64,000 nt of DNA from Acidimicrobiia bacterium (GTDB lineage: Bacteria > Actinomycetota > Acidimicrobiia > Acidimicrobiales > AC-14), in assembly GCA_023265025.1 (NCBI GenBank), contig JAHFUP010000017.1, positions 1 to 64,000 on the forward strand, written 5' to 3'. The notes below the pieces were generated by a model. That model saw only the letters and a program-made list of their open reading frames with translations, was not told where the DNA came from and ran no database searches. Of this stretch, positions 39,724-48,545 are shown in pieces. A program made the translations under genes and the position numbers. The first letter of the stretch is position 1. Every line of letters starts with the position of its first letter.

Positions 39724-41637
39724 TCAGGCGATGAGCGAGTTGGTGGCCGCCTCCGCCTCCGCCGGCGAAGGGGTCGCCGGCGGCGGCTCGGGCAGGAACG
39801 GCACGGACGTCACGACCGTCCGGGGCCGGTCCAGCAGGGCGAGCTTGAGGGCCAGGGCGCTCTGCCCGTGGAGCAGGTTGGCCAGGCTCTTGGTGCCGAC
39901 CACCACCTCGGGGATGACGATGGTGGTCATGTCGTTGCGCCAGCGGCCGTCGAGGTCGTCGAGCCACGCCTCGACCGGAGCGACCAGGTCGCGGTAGCGG
40001 GAATGGACGATCTCGAGAGGGACATCGAAGCCGAAGCGCTGCCACTCGGACTGCATGTGGGCGCCCTCCTCGTCGTCGGAGGCCACGTAGAGGACCATCA
40101 GGTGGTCGGGGCGGAGCGTCCGGGCGTAGTTCAGGGCGGTGATGACTCCCCGGTGCACCCGGCCCACGAGGACGACGACGGTGTGGGTCAGGTCCTCGCG
40201 GCGGACGTCCTCCGGCGTGATCAGCAGGGCGGCGCCGAACCGCTCGTAGTGCCGCTTGATCGACCGGAAGATGGCGATGACCAGCGGGACGACCACGATC
40301 GGGACCCAGGCGCCGATAGTGAACTTGGTGATCCCGACGATGAGGGCGACGATGCCGGTCGCCACCGCGCCCAGGCCGTTGAGCACCATGCCGCCGCGCC
40401 AGCCGGGCTTCTTGTGCTTCAGGTGGTGGCGGACCATGCCTGCCTGGCTCAGGGTGAAGGAGGTGAAGACGCCGATGGCGTAGAGCGGGATCAGGGCGGT
40501 GGTCACGCCGCCGAAGGCCACGATCAGGGCCGACGCGGCCACGGCCAGGAAGACCACGCCGTTGGAGAACACCAGCCGGTCCCCGCGGTTGGAGAACTGG
40601 CGGGGCAGGTACCCGTCGGCGGCGATGATCGAGGAGAGCCGGGGGAAGTCGGCGTAGGCGGTGTTGGCCGCCAGCACGAGGATGGCGGCGGTGGCGAACT
40701 GGAGGACCCAGTAGTACGGGCCGTCGCCGACGACCACCCGCGACATCTGCGACAGGACCGTCTCGTGGTGGGTCGGGTACGGCTGCAGGCGGTGGGCCAG
40801 CACCGAGACGCCGAAGAACAGCGTCCCGAGGATCCCGGCCATCCACACCAGGGTGCGGGCCGCGTTCTTGGACTCCGGCTTGCGGAACGCCGGCACGCCG
40901 TTGGAGATGGCCTCCACGCCGCTGAGGGCCACCGCGCCCGAGGAGAAGCCGCGGAGCAGCAGGAAGAGCCCCAGCGAGCCGCCGATCTGGCGGGCGCCCT
41001 CGAACTGGTCGGGATCGAACGGGACGGGCTGGATGTCCCCGAAGTAGCTGCGAAACAGCCCGTACAGCATCATCCCGCCCAGGCTCACGATGTAGACGTA
41101 GGTCGGGAGGGCGAAGATCTTGCCCGACTCCTTGGCCCCCCGGAGGTTGGCGATGGTGATGAACGCGATGAGCACGAGACACAGCGCCACCCGGTGCTCG
41201 GCCAGGCTCTGGAAGGTCGGGATCGACACGATGGCGGCCACGCCGGCCGAGATGGACACGGCCACGGTCAGGACGTAGTCGACCAGCAGGGACGCGCCGG
41301 CGACCAAGGACGGCGTCTCGCCGAGGTTCTCCCGGCTGACGATGTAGGAGCCGCCGCCGCTCGGATAGGCGAAGATCGTCTGCCGGTACGAGAAGGCCAC
41401 GATGGCCAGCAGCAGGGCGACCGCGGTGGCGATCGGGATGAGCTTGGAGAGCCCCAGGGTGAGGCTCGACGCACCGATGGCCGTGACGAAGAGGATCTCC
41501 TCGGTGGCATAGGCCGTGGAGGAGATGGCGTCGGAGGAGAAGACGGGCAGGCCGATCCACTTCGGCAGCCGCTGGTGCTCCTGCTCCTCGTTGGCGAGGG
41601 GCCGGCCCACCATCAACCGCTTGATCATGCTCAGCAC
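39724..41637 (-). CDS. KimA-like (APC-superfamily, KUP-related) potassium transporter
   Basis: 637 residues from GTG 41637; ATG 41628 (MIKRLMVGRPLANEEQ) is equally likely. The membrane core opens with GLPVFSSDAISSTAYATEEIL, then FSYRQTIFAYPSGGGSYIVS and SLLVDYVLTVAVSISAGVAA. These blocks resemble Bacillus KimA/YdaO closely as I remember that sequence. The last about 150 residues form a universal-stress-like cytoplasmic domain (THTVVVLVGRVHRGVITALNYA). KimA is a high-affinity H+-coupled K+ importer inhibited by cyclic di-AMP. Substrate assignment here is by similarity; older annotations call this group amino acid permeases. Confidence 0.8.
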   Translation of the reverse strand: MLSMIKRLMVGRPLANEEQEHQRLPKWIGLPVFSSDAISSTAYATEEILFVTAIGASSLTLGLSKLIPIATAVALLLAIVAFSYRQTIFAYPSGGGSYIVSRENLGETPSLVAGASLLVDYVLTVAVSISAGVAAIVSIPTFQSLAEHRVALCLVLIAFITIANLRGAKESGKIFALPTYVYIVSLGGMMLYGLFRSYFGDIQPVPFDPDQFEGARQIGGSLGLFLLLRGFSSGAVALSGVEAISNGVPAFRKPESKNAARTLVWMAGILGTLFFGVSVLAHRLQPYPTHHETVLSQMSRVVVGDGPYYWVLQFATAAILVLAANTAYADFPRLSSIIAADGYLPRQFSNRGDRLVFSNGVVFLAVAASALIVAFGGVTTALIPLYAIGVFTSFTLSQAGMVRHHLKHKKPGWRGGMVLNGLGAVATGIVALIVGITKFTIGAWVPIVVVPLVIAIFRSIKRHYERFGAALLITPEDVRREDLTHTVVVLVGRVHRGVITALNYARTLRPDHLMVLYVASDDEEGAHMQSEWQRFGFDVPLEIVHSRYRDLVAPVEAWLDDLDGRWRNDMTTIVIPEVVVGTKSLANLLHGQSALALKLALLDRPRTVVTSVPFLPEPPPATPSPAEAEAATNSLIA

Positions 41638-41647
41638 GGCTGGACCT

Positions 41648-42394
41648 TCATCCGGAGGCTATCGGCGTCATGGCCAGGCCCAGGGCGTTGGCCAGCGACA
41701 CAGCGACGAGGAGCCGCTCGGCGGACACCGCCACCCCTTCGCGGGGCACGAGGACGAAGCGGCCGACGATGCCCCGCTGGCCGACGACCCGCAGGTCGAC
41801 GCCGGCCACCGGCAGCCGGTAGCCGCGCCAGCGGATGCGCGGCACGGACCCGCCGGCGGCGGCGTCGAGCTCCAGGTGGGGCAGCTCGGTCAGGAAGGGC
41901 GGCGACTCGAACCGGCAGTCCGCCAGCCGCAGGGTGTCGACGAGCTCGGCGGCGACAGAGAGGATGAGGTCGCGGTCGTCCTGGACGCCGGACGCGGCGA
42001 GCGTGGCCACACGGTGCAGCCGGCGCAGCTGGGTCTGGTCGTCGCGCAGCCGGTCCTTGAAGCCGCCGGACCGCTCCACCACCTCGCCCATGACCAGCCC
42101 GACGACGAGGAGCAGCAGCGTGGTGAAGACGTCGTTGGCGTCGGCGATCTTCAGGAGGCCGTAGGGCTTGGTGTGGAAGAAGTCGAACGACATGGCCGCC
42201 ACCAGGCCGGCCATGGCGCCGGCGGTGCGTCCCCCGAGGCGGGCGGCGACGAGGACGACGAGCACCAGGGCCAGGGCGACGTTGACGTTGGAGATCTCGC
42301 CGCGGATGCCCACCAGGCCGCCGGCGACGGTCAGGGAGCCCAGCCCGCCGAAGGAGACACCGATCAGTGTCCGGGAGGTGCGGTCCAGCTCCAT
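41648..42394 (-). CDS. DUF4118 (KdpD-type membrane) plus GAF-like domain protein
   Basis: 248 residues, ATG 42394. Three or four membrane helices (VSFGGLGSLTVAGGLVGI, VNVALALVLVVLVAARLGG, AGAMAGLVAAMSFDFF, FTTLLLLVVGLVMGEVVE) with AMSFDFFHTKPY match the DUF4118 region of the K+ sensor KdpD. A soluble helix (DRLRDDQTQLRRLHRVATLAASG) then leads to a GAF-like domain ending LVAVSLANALGLAM. There is no histidine-kinase domain, so it cannot signal like KdpD. It lies just upstream of the first KimA-like gene (10 bases apart, same strand) and probably senses conditions for the potassium locus. Confidence 0.78.
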   Translation of the reverse strand: MELDRTSRTLIGVSFGGLGSLTVAGGLVGIRGEISNVNVALALVLVVLVAARLGGRTAGAMAGLVAAMSFDFFHTKPYGLLKIADANDVFTTLLLLVVGLVMGEVVERSGGFKDRLRDDQTQLRRLHRVATLAASGVQDDRDLILSVAAELVDTLRLADCRFESPPFLTELPHLELDAAAGGSVPRIRWRGYRLPVAGVDLRVVGQRGIVGRFVLVPREGVAVSAERLLVAVSLANALGLAMTPIASG

Positions 42395-42526
42395 ACCTTG
42401 GTTGTAGACCGCCGCCGGCGCCCCTTCACCGGTCTTTGCGCGGTCTTTACGACCACGGCTCGATCGTTACGGCTTCTTTATGCGCCCGAGGCGTTGACTG
42501 AGGGGAGCGTCAAGGAGAACCACATC

Positions 42527-44560
42527 GTGCTGACGGATCCCCGCTCGATCGAGCTCCCACCGCCGCCGGGGAGCACCGGCCCGCTGCCCCTCCCGCCCGG
42601 CGCGAGCCTCAAGCTCCGGGAGGATGGAAGGTACCGGCTGAAGCGACGGCTCCTGGGCCCACCGCTGAACAACGAACAGCTGGCGCATGAGCGACTCGGC
42701 AAGCCGACCGCGCTGGCCGTCTTCGCGTCCGACAACCTCTCGTCGTCCGCCTATGCCACCGAGGAGATCCTGCGGGTCCTCGTCCCCGCCGTCGGCGTCG
42801 CCGCCTTCGCCCTCGTCGTGCCCATCACGATCGCGCTGCTCGTCGTCCTCGGTTTCCTGATCCTGTCCTACCGGCAGACGATCAAGGCCTACCCGTCCGC
42901 CGGTGGCGCCTACATCGTCACCCGGGACAACTTCGGCCTGCTTCCTGCCCAGGTGGCCGGCGTGGCCCTGCTGACCGACTACGTCCTGACCGTGTCGGTC
43001 TCGGTGGCGGCGGGCACCGCCGCCCTCACATCGGCGTTCTCCGCGCTCTCCCCGTACACGGTGGAGATCTCCCTCGTCTTCATCGGGATCATCGCCTACG
43101 GGAACCTGCGGGGCGTGAAGGAGTCCGGCAAGCTCTTCGCGGCCCCGACCTACTTCTTCCTGGTCAACATGGTCATCCTGCTGGCCGTTGGACTGTTCCG
43201 CATGGTGTTCGGGCACTTGCCGGTGGAGTCGATGCAGCACCCCGGGCTGGTGCCGTTCGGGAGCAACGCCGACGGCGCGCTGTTCGCCGGCGCCGGGATC
43301 TACGTGGTGCTCCACGCCTTCGGGTCCGGGGGCGCAGCCGTCACCGGGGTGGAGGCCATCTCCAACGGTGTCCCCGCGTTCCGGGCACCTGAGTGGCGCA
43401 ACGCCCGGGAGACACTGGTCATCATGGGCACCCTGCTGGGCGCCATGTTCCTCGGCCTGTCGGTCCTCGCCGCCCACATGCACGTGGCCCCGTTCGAGAC
43501 GGGCACGCCGACCGTCATCTCCCAGGTCGGCAAGCTGGTCTACGGCGGTGGGCCCGGTGGCACCGCGCTCTACCTGGCTCTGCAGGCGGGCACCATGCTC
43601 ATCCTTGTCCTGGCCGCCAACACCAGCTTCGCCGACTTCCCGCGGCTGGCCAGCTTCCACGCCGGCGACAACTTCATGCCCCGGCAACTGACCAAGCGCG
43701 GGCACCGGCTGGTGTTCTCCAACGGCATCATCAGCCTCGCCATCGCCGCGGCGGTGCTGGTGGTGGCGACCGGCGCCAAGGTCGACCGGCTCATCCCCCT
43801 GTACGCCATCGGCGTGTTCACCAGCTTCACCCTCAGCCAGTCGGGCATGGCCCGCCACCACATCACCCACAAGGAGCCGGGTTGGCGGTCCGGGCTGTTC
43901 ATCAACGGCACGGGTGCGGTGCTGTCCCTGGTGGTGGACGTCATCATCGCCGTGACCAAGTTCACCCACGGCGCGTGGGTCATCCTGGTGCTCGTCCCGA
44001 TTCTGGTGACCGCGCTGGTGCGCCTGAACCGCCAGTACACCTCCGAGGCCGGCGAGCTGGCCCAGAACGCCCGCAGCGCGGCCGAGGCGCCCGTCCTCCG
44101 CCGCCACGTCGTGCTGGTCCTGGTGGAGAACCTCGACCGCGCCGCGGCCCGCGCCATCCAGTACGCCCGCACCCTCGCGCCCGACGAGCTGCGGGCGGTG
44201 CACATCGCCGTCGACCTCCCACGCGCCGAAGCCCTGGCCGCCGAGTGGCAGCGTCTCGGCCTCGCTCGCCTGCCCCTGGAGCTCGTCGACTGCCCCGACC
44301 GGCGCCTGACCCGCAGCGTCCTCGAGGTGGTGGCCGAGGCGCTGGCCGGCGGGCAGACCGAGGTCAGCGTCCTCATCCCCCGGCTGGCCCACCGGCGGGT
44401 CTGGCACCGGCTCCTCCACGACCGGACGGCCGACGCCATCGCCGACGCCATCGCCCAACTGGCCCACGCCAACGTCACGTTCGTCCCCTACCACCTCGGC
44501 TCGACGCCGAAGGAGTCCCGTCATGTCGCTGACCACCCTGCTCCGCCGGCGCACCACTGA
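42527..44560 (+). CDS. KimA-like potassium transporter, second paralogue
   Basis: 677 residues from GTG 42527, with AAGGAG 9 nt upstream. A 50-residue Pro-rich N-terminal extension precedes the same core as the first paralogue: AVFASDNLSSSAYATEEIL, LSYRQTIKAYPSAGGAYIVT, LLTDYVLTVSVSVAAGTAAL and VTGVEAISNGVPAF. The C-terminal USP-like domain (VVLVLVENLDRAAARAIQYA...) follows. It ends TFVPYHLGSTPKESRHVADH. It is divergent from the DUF4118/KimA pair; the 132-base gap holds no riboswitch that I can recognise. Its 3' end overlaps the OB-fold gene by 38 nt. Two paralogues may differ in affinity or regulation. Confidence 0.8.
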   Translation: MLTDPRSIELPPPPGSTGPLPLPPGASLKLREDGRYRLKRRLLGPPLNNEQLAHERLGKPTALAVFASDNLSSSAYATEEILRVLVPAVGVAAFALVVPITIALLVVLGFLILSYRQTIKAYPSAGGAYIVTRDNFGLLPAQVAGVALLTDYVLTVSVSVAAGTAALTSAFSALSPYTVEISLVFIGIIAYGNLRGVKESGKLFAAPTYFFLVNMVILLAVGLFRMVFGHLPVESMQHPGLVPFGSNADGALFAGAGIYVVLHAFGSGGAAVTGVEAISNGVPAFRAPEWRNARETLVIMGTLLGAMFLGLSVLAAHMHVAPFETGTPTVISQVGKLVYGGGPGGTALYLALQAGTMLILVLAANTSFADFPRLASFHAGDNFMPRQLTKRGHRLVFSNGIISLAIAAAVLVVATGAKVDRLIPLYAIGVFTSFTLSQSGMARHHITHKEPGWRSGLFINGTGAVLSLVVDVIIAVTKFTHGAWVILVLVPILVTALVRLNRQYTSEAGELAQNARSAAEAPVLRRHVVLVLVENLDRAAARAIQYARTLAPDELRAVHIAVDLPRAEALAAEWQRLGLARLPLELVDCPDRRLTRSVLEVVAEALAGGQTEVSVLIPRLAHRRVWHRLLHDRTADAIADAIAQLAHANVTFVPYHLGSTPKESRHVADHPAPPAHH

Positions 44561-44864
44561 CAGTCCCGACCAGGCGATCCCGCGGGAGGAGCCCGACTGG
44601 GGGCGCATCGCCGACGTCCGGATGCGCCAGCCGGCGTACGTCTGCGGCCGGGTGCGATCCCTGCGGGTCCAGCCCCGGGCCAACGTGCCGACGCTCGAGT
44701 GCACCCTGGTCGACGACTCCGGCGGGCTCACGCTGGTGTTCCTGGGCCGGCGGGACGTTCCCGGCATCCGCCTGGGCACCCGGATGATCGTGTCCGGACG
44801 GGCCGGGTCCCACCACGGGAAGCTGGCCGTGCTCAACCCCGACTACACCCTGCTGGGCGCATAG
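44523..44864 (+). CDS. OB-fold nucleic-acid-binding-type protein
   Basis: 113 residues from ATG 44523, inside the 3' end of the transporter gene (38-nt overlap). The OB-fold shows as YVCGRVRSLRVQP, PTLECTLVDDSGGLTLVFLG, IRLGTRMIVSGRAG and LAVLNPDYTLL. In mycobacteria and relatives a similar OB-fold gene lies beside Trk/Ceo potassium-uptake genes, so this linkage to potassium transport looks conserved. Whether the fold binds nucleic acid or a nucleotide signal is unknown. Confidence 0.82.
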   Translation: MSLTTLLRRRTTDSPDQAIPREEPDWGRIADVRMRQPAYVCGRVRSLRVQPRANVPTLECTLVDDSGGLTLVFLGRRDVPGIRLGTRMIVSGRAGSHHGKLAVLNPDYTLLGA

Positions 44865-44880
44865 ACGCCCGGGAGCGGCA

Positions 44881-45387
44881 TCAGTCGGCGAACTCCAGCT
44901 GCACCGTCTCGGGGGTCGCCGGCACAGGCTCGGCCGCGGGCTCACCCTGCCCTCGCCGGCGCTGCAGCGCGCCGAGTCCCACGATCAGGGCCATCACCGG
45001 GCCGCTCAGGAGGACCAGCGCGATGAGCGCCGGAGCCGGCACCGGCGCCATGTCCTTCTCCCATGCCCGTGCGGGGGCACGGGAGTCGTACCGGATGGGG
45101 ACGGCCGTTCCGATGTCGTAGGCCTGGTGATGGCAGATGGCGATGCGGGTGGAGATGCGGGTGCCACCGGCGGTGAGGAACTCCACGTCGGCGAAGCGGT
45201 CGCCCTTGGTGGTGGTCGCTCCCACGATGGTCGCCTGCGTGTCCACCCCGTACCCGCCCAGGGGGTCGGCGCTGAGGTGGCGCAGCGTGCCGAACATCAG
45301 CAGGCCGTACAGGGCCAGCGATCCGGCGACCAGGCCGGCGGTCCGCCGGGGCAGGCGGCCTGGTGGGCAGAGGAGATCGACGAGCAT
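44881..45387 (-). CDS. DUF3592-like membrane protein
   Basis: 168 residues from ATG 45387 (MLVDLLCPPGRLPRR); a longer frame to 45447 exists. Two membrane helices (TAGLVAGSLALYGLLMFGTL and PALIALVLLSGPVMALIVGLG) bracket an outer beta-barrel-like domain (VDTQATIVGATTTKGDRFADVEF, YDIGTAVPIRYDSRAPARAW). This layout, with the SRYDxxxP-like Y-D-S-R end, fits DUF3592. Function unknown. Convergent with the OB-fold gene and divergent from the Ala/Pro-rich protein gene. Confidence 0.7.
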   Translation of the reverse strand: MLVDLLCPPGRLPRRTAGLVAGSLALYGLLMFGTLRHLSADPLGGYGVDTQATIVGATTTKGDRFADVEFLTAGGTRISTRIAICHHQAYDIGTAVPIRYDSRAPARAWEKDMAPVPAPALIALVLLSGPVMALIVGLGALQRRRGQGEPAAEPVPATPETVQLEFAD

Positions 45388-45554
45388 TGCCCGCCCTGTC
45401 GGCGGGAGAGCTCCCGGCCTTGAGGGCGGATGGGCAGTTCTGCTCATCCTCGGACCGGCCGCACCCGGGATCTATCAGCTTGCGACCCGCCCGTGCCGAT
45501 GCGTCAAAGCAATTGTCAATGACGGGGACCCCGCCGGGCGGAAGGAGTGCGCAG

Positions 45555-46853
45555 ATGGACGAATCGGGGACGTCCCCGGCCTCCGCGGGTCGAGCGACGA
45601 AGAAGGCGCCGGCGGCCGACGCCCCGAAGGTCACCCGGGCGCCGCGCAAGGCCGCCGGGACAGTGGCGAAGGCAACGCCTCGCCCGGCCTCGCCCCGGCC
45701 CCGTGCCGCGGCGCCGGCGGGCACCACCCGGCCCCGACCGCGGCCGGCGGCGAAGGTCGCGCCGGCCGCGCCGCCGGACGAGCAGTGGGCTTCCCCCGAA
45801 CCACCTCCGGTCCTGGAGGCTCGAGCATGGACGCCGGCGCCCCGCCGGGCCGGGCCGGAGCCTCGCCGGAACGGCTCCGCGACGATCGCCGGGCTGGTGA
45901 ACGACGGCACCCAGCCCCGGGTGGCCGCCGCCCCCCGTGTGGCGATCCCGGTGGTGACGACACCGCCGCCCGGACCGCGCCGGACCGGGTTGATCGTCGC
46001 GGTGGTCGCGGCCGTCGCGGCATTGGGCGCCGGCGGGGTGTTCCTCGCCGGGGACAACACGCCGTCGAAAACGGCGTTCATCGCCAAGGCCGACGCCGTG
46101 TGCGCGACGGCGAACCGCTCCGTCAGCTCGGTCGGCAAGCCCACCAACTACCCCGACGTCGAGACCGCGGCGGGCACGGTGGCCAAGGCCACCCAGGCCC
46201 AGCTCGGCCAGCTGCGCAACCTCAAGCTGCCGGGAGACCCCAACTTCAGCGCGGCCGGCAGCATGGTCAGCGCCCTCGAGTACACCGACAACGCCGTCCA
46301 CAGCCTCTCGTCGGCCGCCTTGCACAAGTCCGACACCGACACGGCGTCGGCCACCAAGAAGCTGTCCGGCGCGTTCGGCGCCGCCGCATCCCAGGCCCGG
46401 GCCTTCGGGCTCACGGAGTGCGCGGTCGGCATGCAGACCGCGATGGACAACGTGACGGCCGGGTCGAAGGAGGTGGTCAAGACCGCCTTCATCGCCAAAG
46501 CCGACAGCCTGTGCCGGGAGACGGCCCGAAAGATCGGCGCCATCCCGCTGCCGAAGTCCGACCTTCAGGATCTGGCGCGCTACATCCGCGCCGCGTACCC
46601 CTACACAAACCTGCTGGTCGAGCAGATGAAGGATCTGACGGCGCCGCCCGGCGACGAGGCGACCGTGGCCGCGATGCTCGACGCCCAACAGAAGGTGAAC
46701 GCCAACGCCCTCGAGCTGTCGAACGGGGTGACCGCCAACGACCGCGGCCGGTTCGTGTCCGCGGACGCTGCGGCCACGGCCCTGAACACCGCGGCCGACG
46801 CCAAGTTCGACGCCTACGGGCTGAGCGTCTGCGGCTCGAACTTCGGGCGGTGA
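45555..46853 (+). CDS. Membrane-anchored protein with disordered basic N-terminus and duplicated outer domain
   Basis: 432 residues from ATG 45555, preceded by GGAG. The first about 150 residues are Ala/Pro/Lys/Arg-rich and disordered. One membrane helix follows (TGLIVAVVAAVAALGAGGVFL). The outer part contains two related segments: KTAFIAKADAVCATAN (about residue 174) and KTAFIAKADSLCRETA (about 310). Each begins a helical repeat with paired cysteines that could form disulfides. It ends YGLSVCGSNFGR. No family recognised. Convergent with the matrixin-like gene, 7 bases apart. Confidence 0.75.
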   Translation: MDESGTSPASAGRATKKAPAADAPKVTRAPRKAAGTVAKATPRPASPRPRAAAPAGTTRPRPRPAAKVAPAAPPDEQWASPEPPPVLEARAWTPAPRRAGPEPRRNGSATIAGLVNDGTQPRVAAAPRVAIPVVTTPPPGPRRTGLIVAVVAAVAALGAGGVFLAGDNTPSKTAFIAKADAVCATANRSVSSVGKPTNYPDVETAAGTVAKATQAQLGQLRNLKLPGDPNFSAAGSMVSALEYTDNAVHSLSSAALHKSDTDTASATKKLSGAFGAAASQARAFGLTECAVGMQTAMDNVTAGSKEVVKTAFIAKADSLCRETARKIGAIPLPKSDLQDLARYIRAAYPYTNLLVEQMKDLTAPPGDEATVAAMLDAQQKVNANALELSNGVTANDRGRFVSADAAATALNTAADAKFDAYGLSVCGSNFGR

Positions 46854-46860
46854 GCTAGGG

Positions 46861-47715
46861 TCAGCCCGGCGCCGGCCCGCCGGACAGGCATCCGGCGTCA
46901 CGGCCCAGGGCGCGGAGGCCCTCCCGGTCGCCGGCGCGGTAGTCGGTGGTCTGCGCGGTCTGCTCGGCCGTGTCGGGGAACATGAGCTGATCGCGGTCGC
47001 GGGTGTGGCCGAGGCCCATGACGTGGGCCAGCTCGTGGAGGATGACCCGCCCCCAGGTGACGCCCTCGGCCCCGATGGCGCCGACGCCGGAGCCGCCGCC
47101 GAAGCCCCCCGGTACCGGTGTGTTGCGGGCCCGGTTGACCACCGCGTCGACGTTGAGGGTGAGCGTGCCCGACACCAGCACGTCGTCGACCCGGATGGGG
47201 AAGCCGGAACCGACGATCTCGACGTCGGCCCGCCCGGCCGACTGGTGGGCCCACACGACGAGGATCGGCGCCCAACGGCCGGGGTACCGATCGGCGTCGT
47301 AGCCCCGCCGGCGGGAAGGCTCGTCGGTCATGCCGTCGTCGACGAAGGCGATCCCGGTCGCCGCACCCAGGCGGGAGAACGCCTCGCGCACGTCGGCCAC
47401 GCCGGTGGCCGGCGCCTCGGCGGCGTTCATGACGTAGTGGACCGGCTGGCAGGGATCGAAGCGGACCGGGCTGCACCCGTCCGCCTTCACGAAGGTGAAG
47501 GAGAACCCCGACGGCAGGTTGGGGATGCGGTCCGGACTGAGGCCGCTGGCGAAGGTGTCCTGGTGCCCTTTCGCGGGGCAGGCCGTCTCGCCGGTCTCGG
47601 TCACCGGCGCGGCGGCGTCGCCGTCGTCCCCCGACGATCCGCCGGCGCCGCAACCGACCAGGACGGTAGCGAGGAGGACCACGGCCGCGGCCGCCGACCG
47701 CATGGACCGCGCCAT
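46861..47715 (-). CDS. Matrixin-like zinc metalloprotease lipoprotein
   Basis: 284 residues, ATG 47715. The signal peptide has lipobox LVGC (Cys22), so the mature protein is membrane-tethered outside. The zinc motif HELAHVMGLGH (HExxHxxGxxH) sits about residue 227 and is followed by the Met-turn-like QLMFPD. The preceding region has YVMNAAEAPATGV and PILVVWAHQ, as in other matrixin/archaemetzincin-like proteins. The start abuts the stop of the upstream zinc-finger gene, so the two are probably co-transcribed. Peptidase activity inferred from motif. Confidence 0.85.
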   Translation of the reverse strand: MARSMRSAAAAVVLLATVLVGCGAGGSSGDDGDAAAPVTETGETACPAKGHQDTFASGLSPDRIPNLPSGFSFTFVKADGCSPVRFDPCQPVHYVMNAAEAPATGVADVREAFSRLGAATGIAFVDDGMTDEPSRRRGYDADRYPGRWAPILVVWAHQSAGRADVEIVGSGFPIRVDDVLVSGTLTLNVDAVVNRARNTPVPGGFGGGSGVGAIGAEGVTWGRVILHELAHVMGLGHTRDRDQLMFPDTAEQTAQTTDYRAGDREGLRALGRDAGCLSGGPAPG

Positions 47716-48450
47716 TCAGTCGGCCCGCCGCTGGAGGCGGACACGTACGCCGAACCGGCCGGCGCCGGTGCCGCGCAGCTGCGCTTCCAGCGGGTCCAGG
47801 GTGTCGGGCACGTCATAGACCAGCACAACATCGACGGCTATGTCGGGATTGATGTTCAGCTCTGACAGCCGCCGCCCGCCGTTGTCGACCAGATCCTGGC
47901 TCAGGGCGAGGTCCGGGCCGTAGGTCTTGGACCGGTCGTCGAGCAGGTACTGGAACCGGCCGAGGACGACCGCCGGCCCGCGGCTGTGGTTCCGGGCGGT
48001 GACGTGCATCCGGCAGAACTTGCCCTGGGCCGTGCGGCCGCCGATGGCCTTGTCGCCGCAGGAGAATTCGGAGACGACGAAGGTCACCTGGCCGTCGTTG
48101 ACCTCCTCGCCGAGCATGGCCTGGCCCGCCGGCGCCTCGGCCCGCGCCGCCGGCGTGCCGACCGGGTCACCGGCGTCGCCGCCGTCGGGCCGCAGGGCCA
48201 CCACCGCCGCGAACAGCGCGACGACGACCGGCGCCGCGATCCACGCCGCCACCAACGTGCCCGGACTCCGCCGGAGGGACCGCCGGCGCCGGGTCGATCC
48301 TGCGCCAGTGCCGGCGCAGTCCAGGCACTTGAACCCCACTGCGGTACGGGACATGCACCGGGGGCAGATGGCCGCCCCGCAGCCGGCGCAGGTGAGCCGG
48401 GTCGCGGCGCCGTCGCGGTCGCACAGGGGAATGCTCGCCGTGGAGTTCAT
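47716..48450 (-). CDS. Zinc-finger membrane protein with DUF4352-type outer domain
   Basis: 244 residues from ATG 48450; the TACGGT box (48458-48463) 7 nt upstream favours this ATG over GTG 48459. The N-terminal B-box-like zinc finger is CDRDGAATRLTCAGCGAAIC, then CPRCMSR...CLDCAG. One membrane helix follows (LVAAWIAAPVVVALFAAVVAL). The outer part, with VTFVVSEFSCGDKAIGG and MHVTARNHSRGPAVV, then YGPDLALSQDLVDNGG, fits the DUF4352 fold that often acts in stress or folding functions. It is upstream of the matrixin gene on the same strand. Function unknown. Confidence 0.78.
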   Translation of the reverse strand: MNSTASIPLCDRDGAATRLTCAGCGAAICPRCMSRTAVGFKCLDCAGTGAGSTRRRRSLRRSPGTLVAAWIAAPVVVALFAAVVALRPDGGDAGDPVGTPAARAEAPAGQAMLGEEVNDGQVTFVVSEFSCGDKAIGGRTAQGKFCRMHVTARNHSRGPAVVLGRFQYLLDDRSKTYGPDLALSQDLVDNGGRRLSELNINPDIAVDVVLVYDVPDTLDPLEAQLRGTGAGRFGVRVRLQRRAD

Positions 48451-48545
48451 GAAGGTCACCGTATGGACGGCCGCGAACGCTGGAGGAACGCCGGCGCGCG
48501 GGGAATCATCGACGTGACCCGGAACGGCCTGGCTTACTCTTTGCC

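Noticed and set aside
42395-42526. Cyclic di-AMP (ydaO-type) riboswitch before the KimA-like gene
   Set aside because: The 132-base gap is too short and lacks the conserved cores I would expect.
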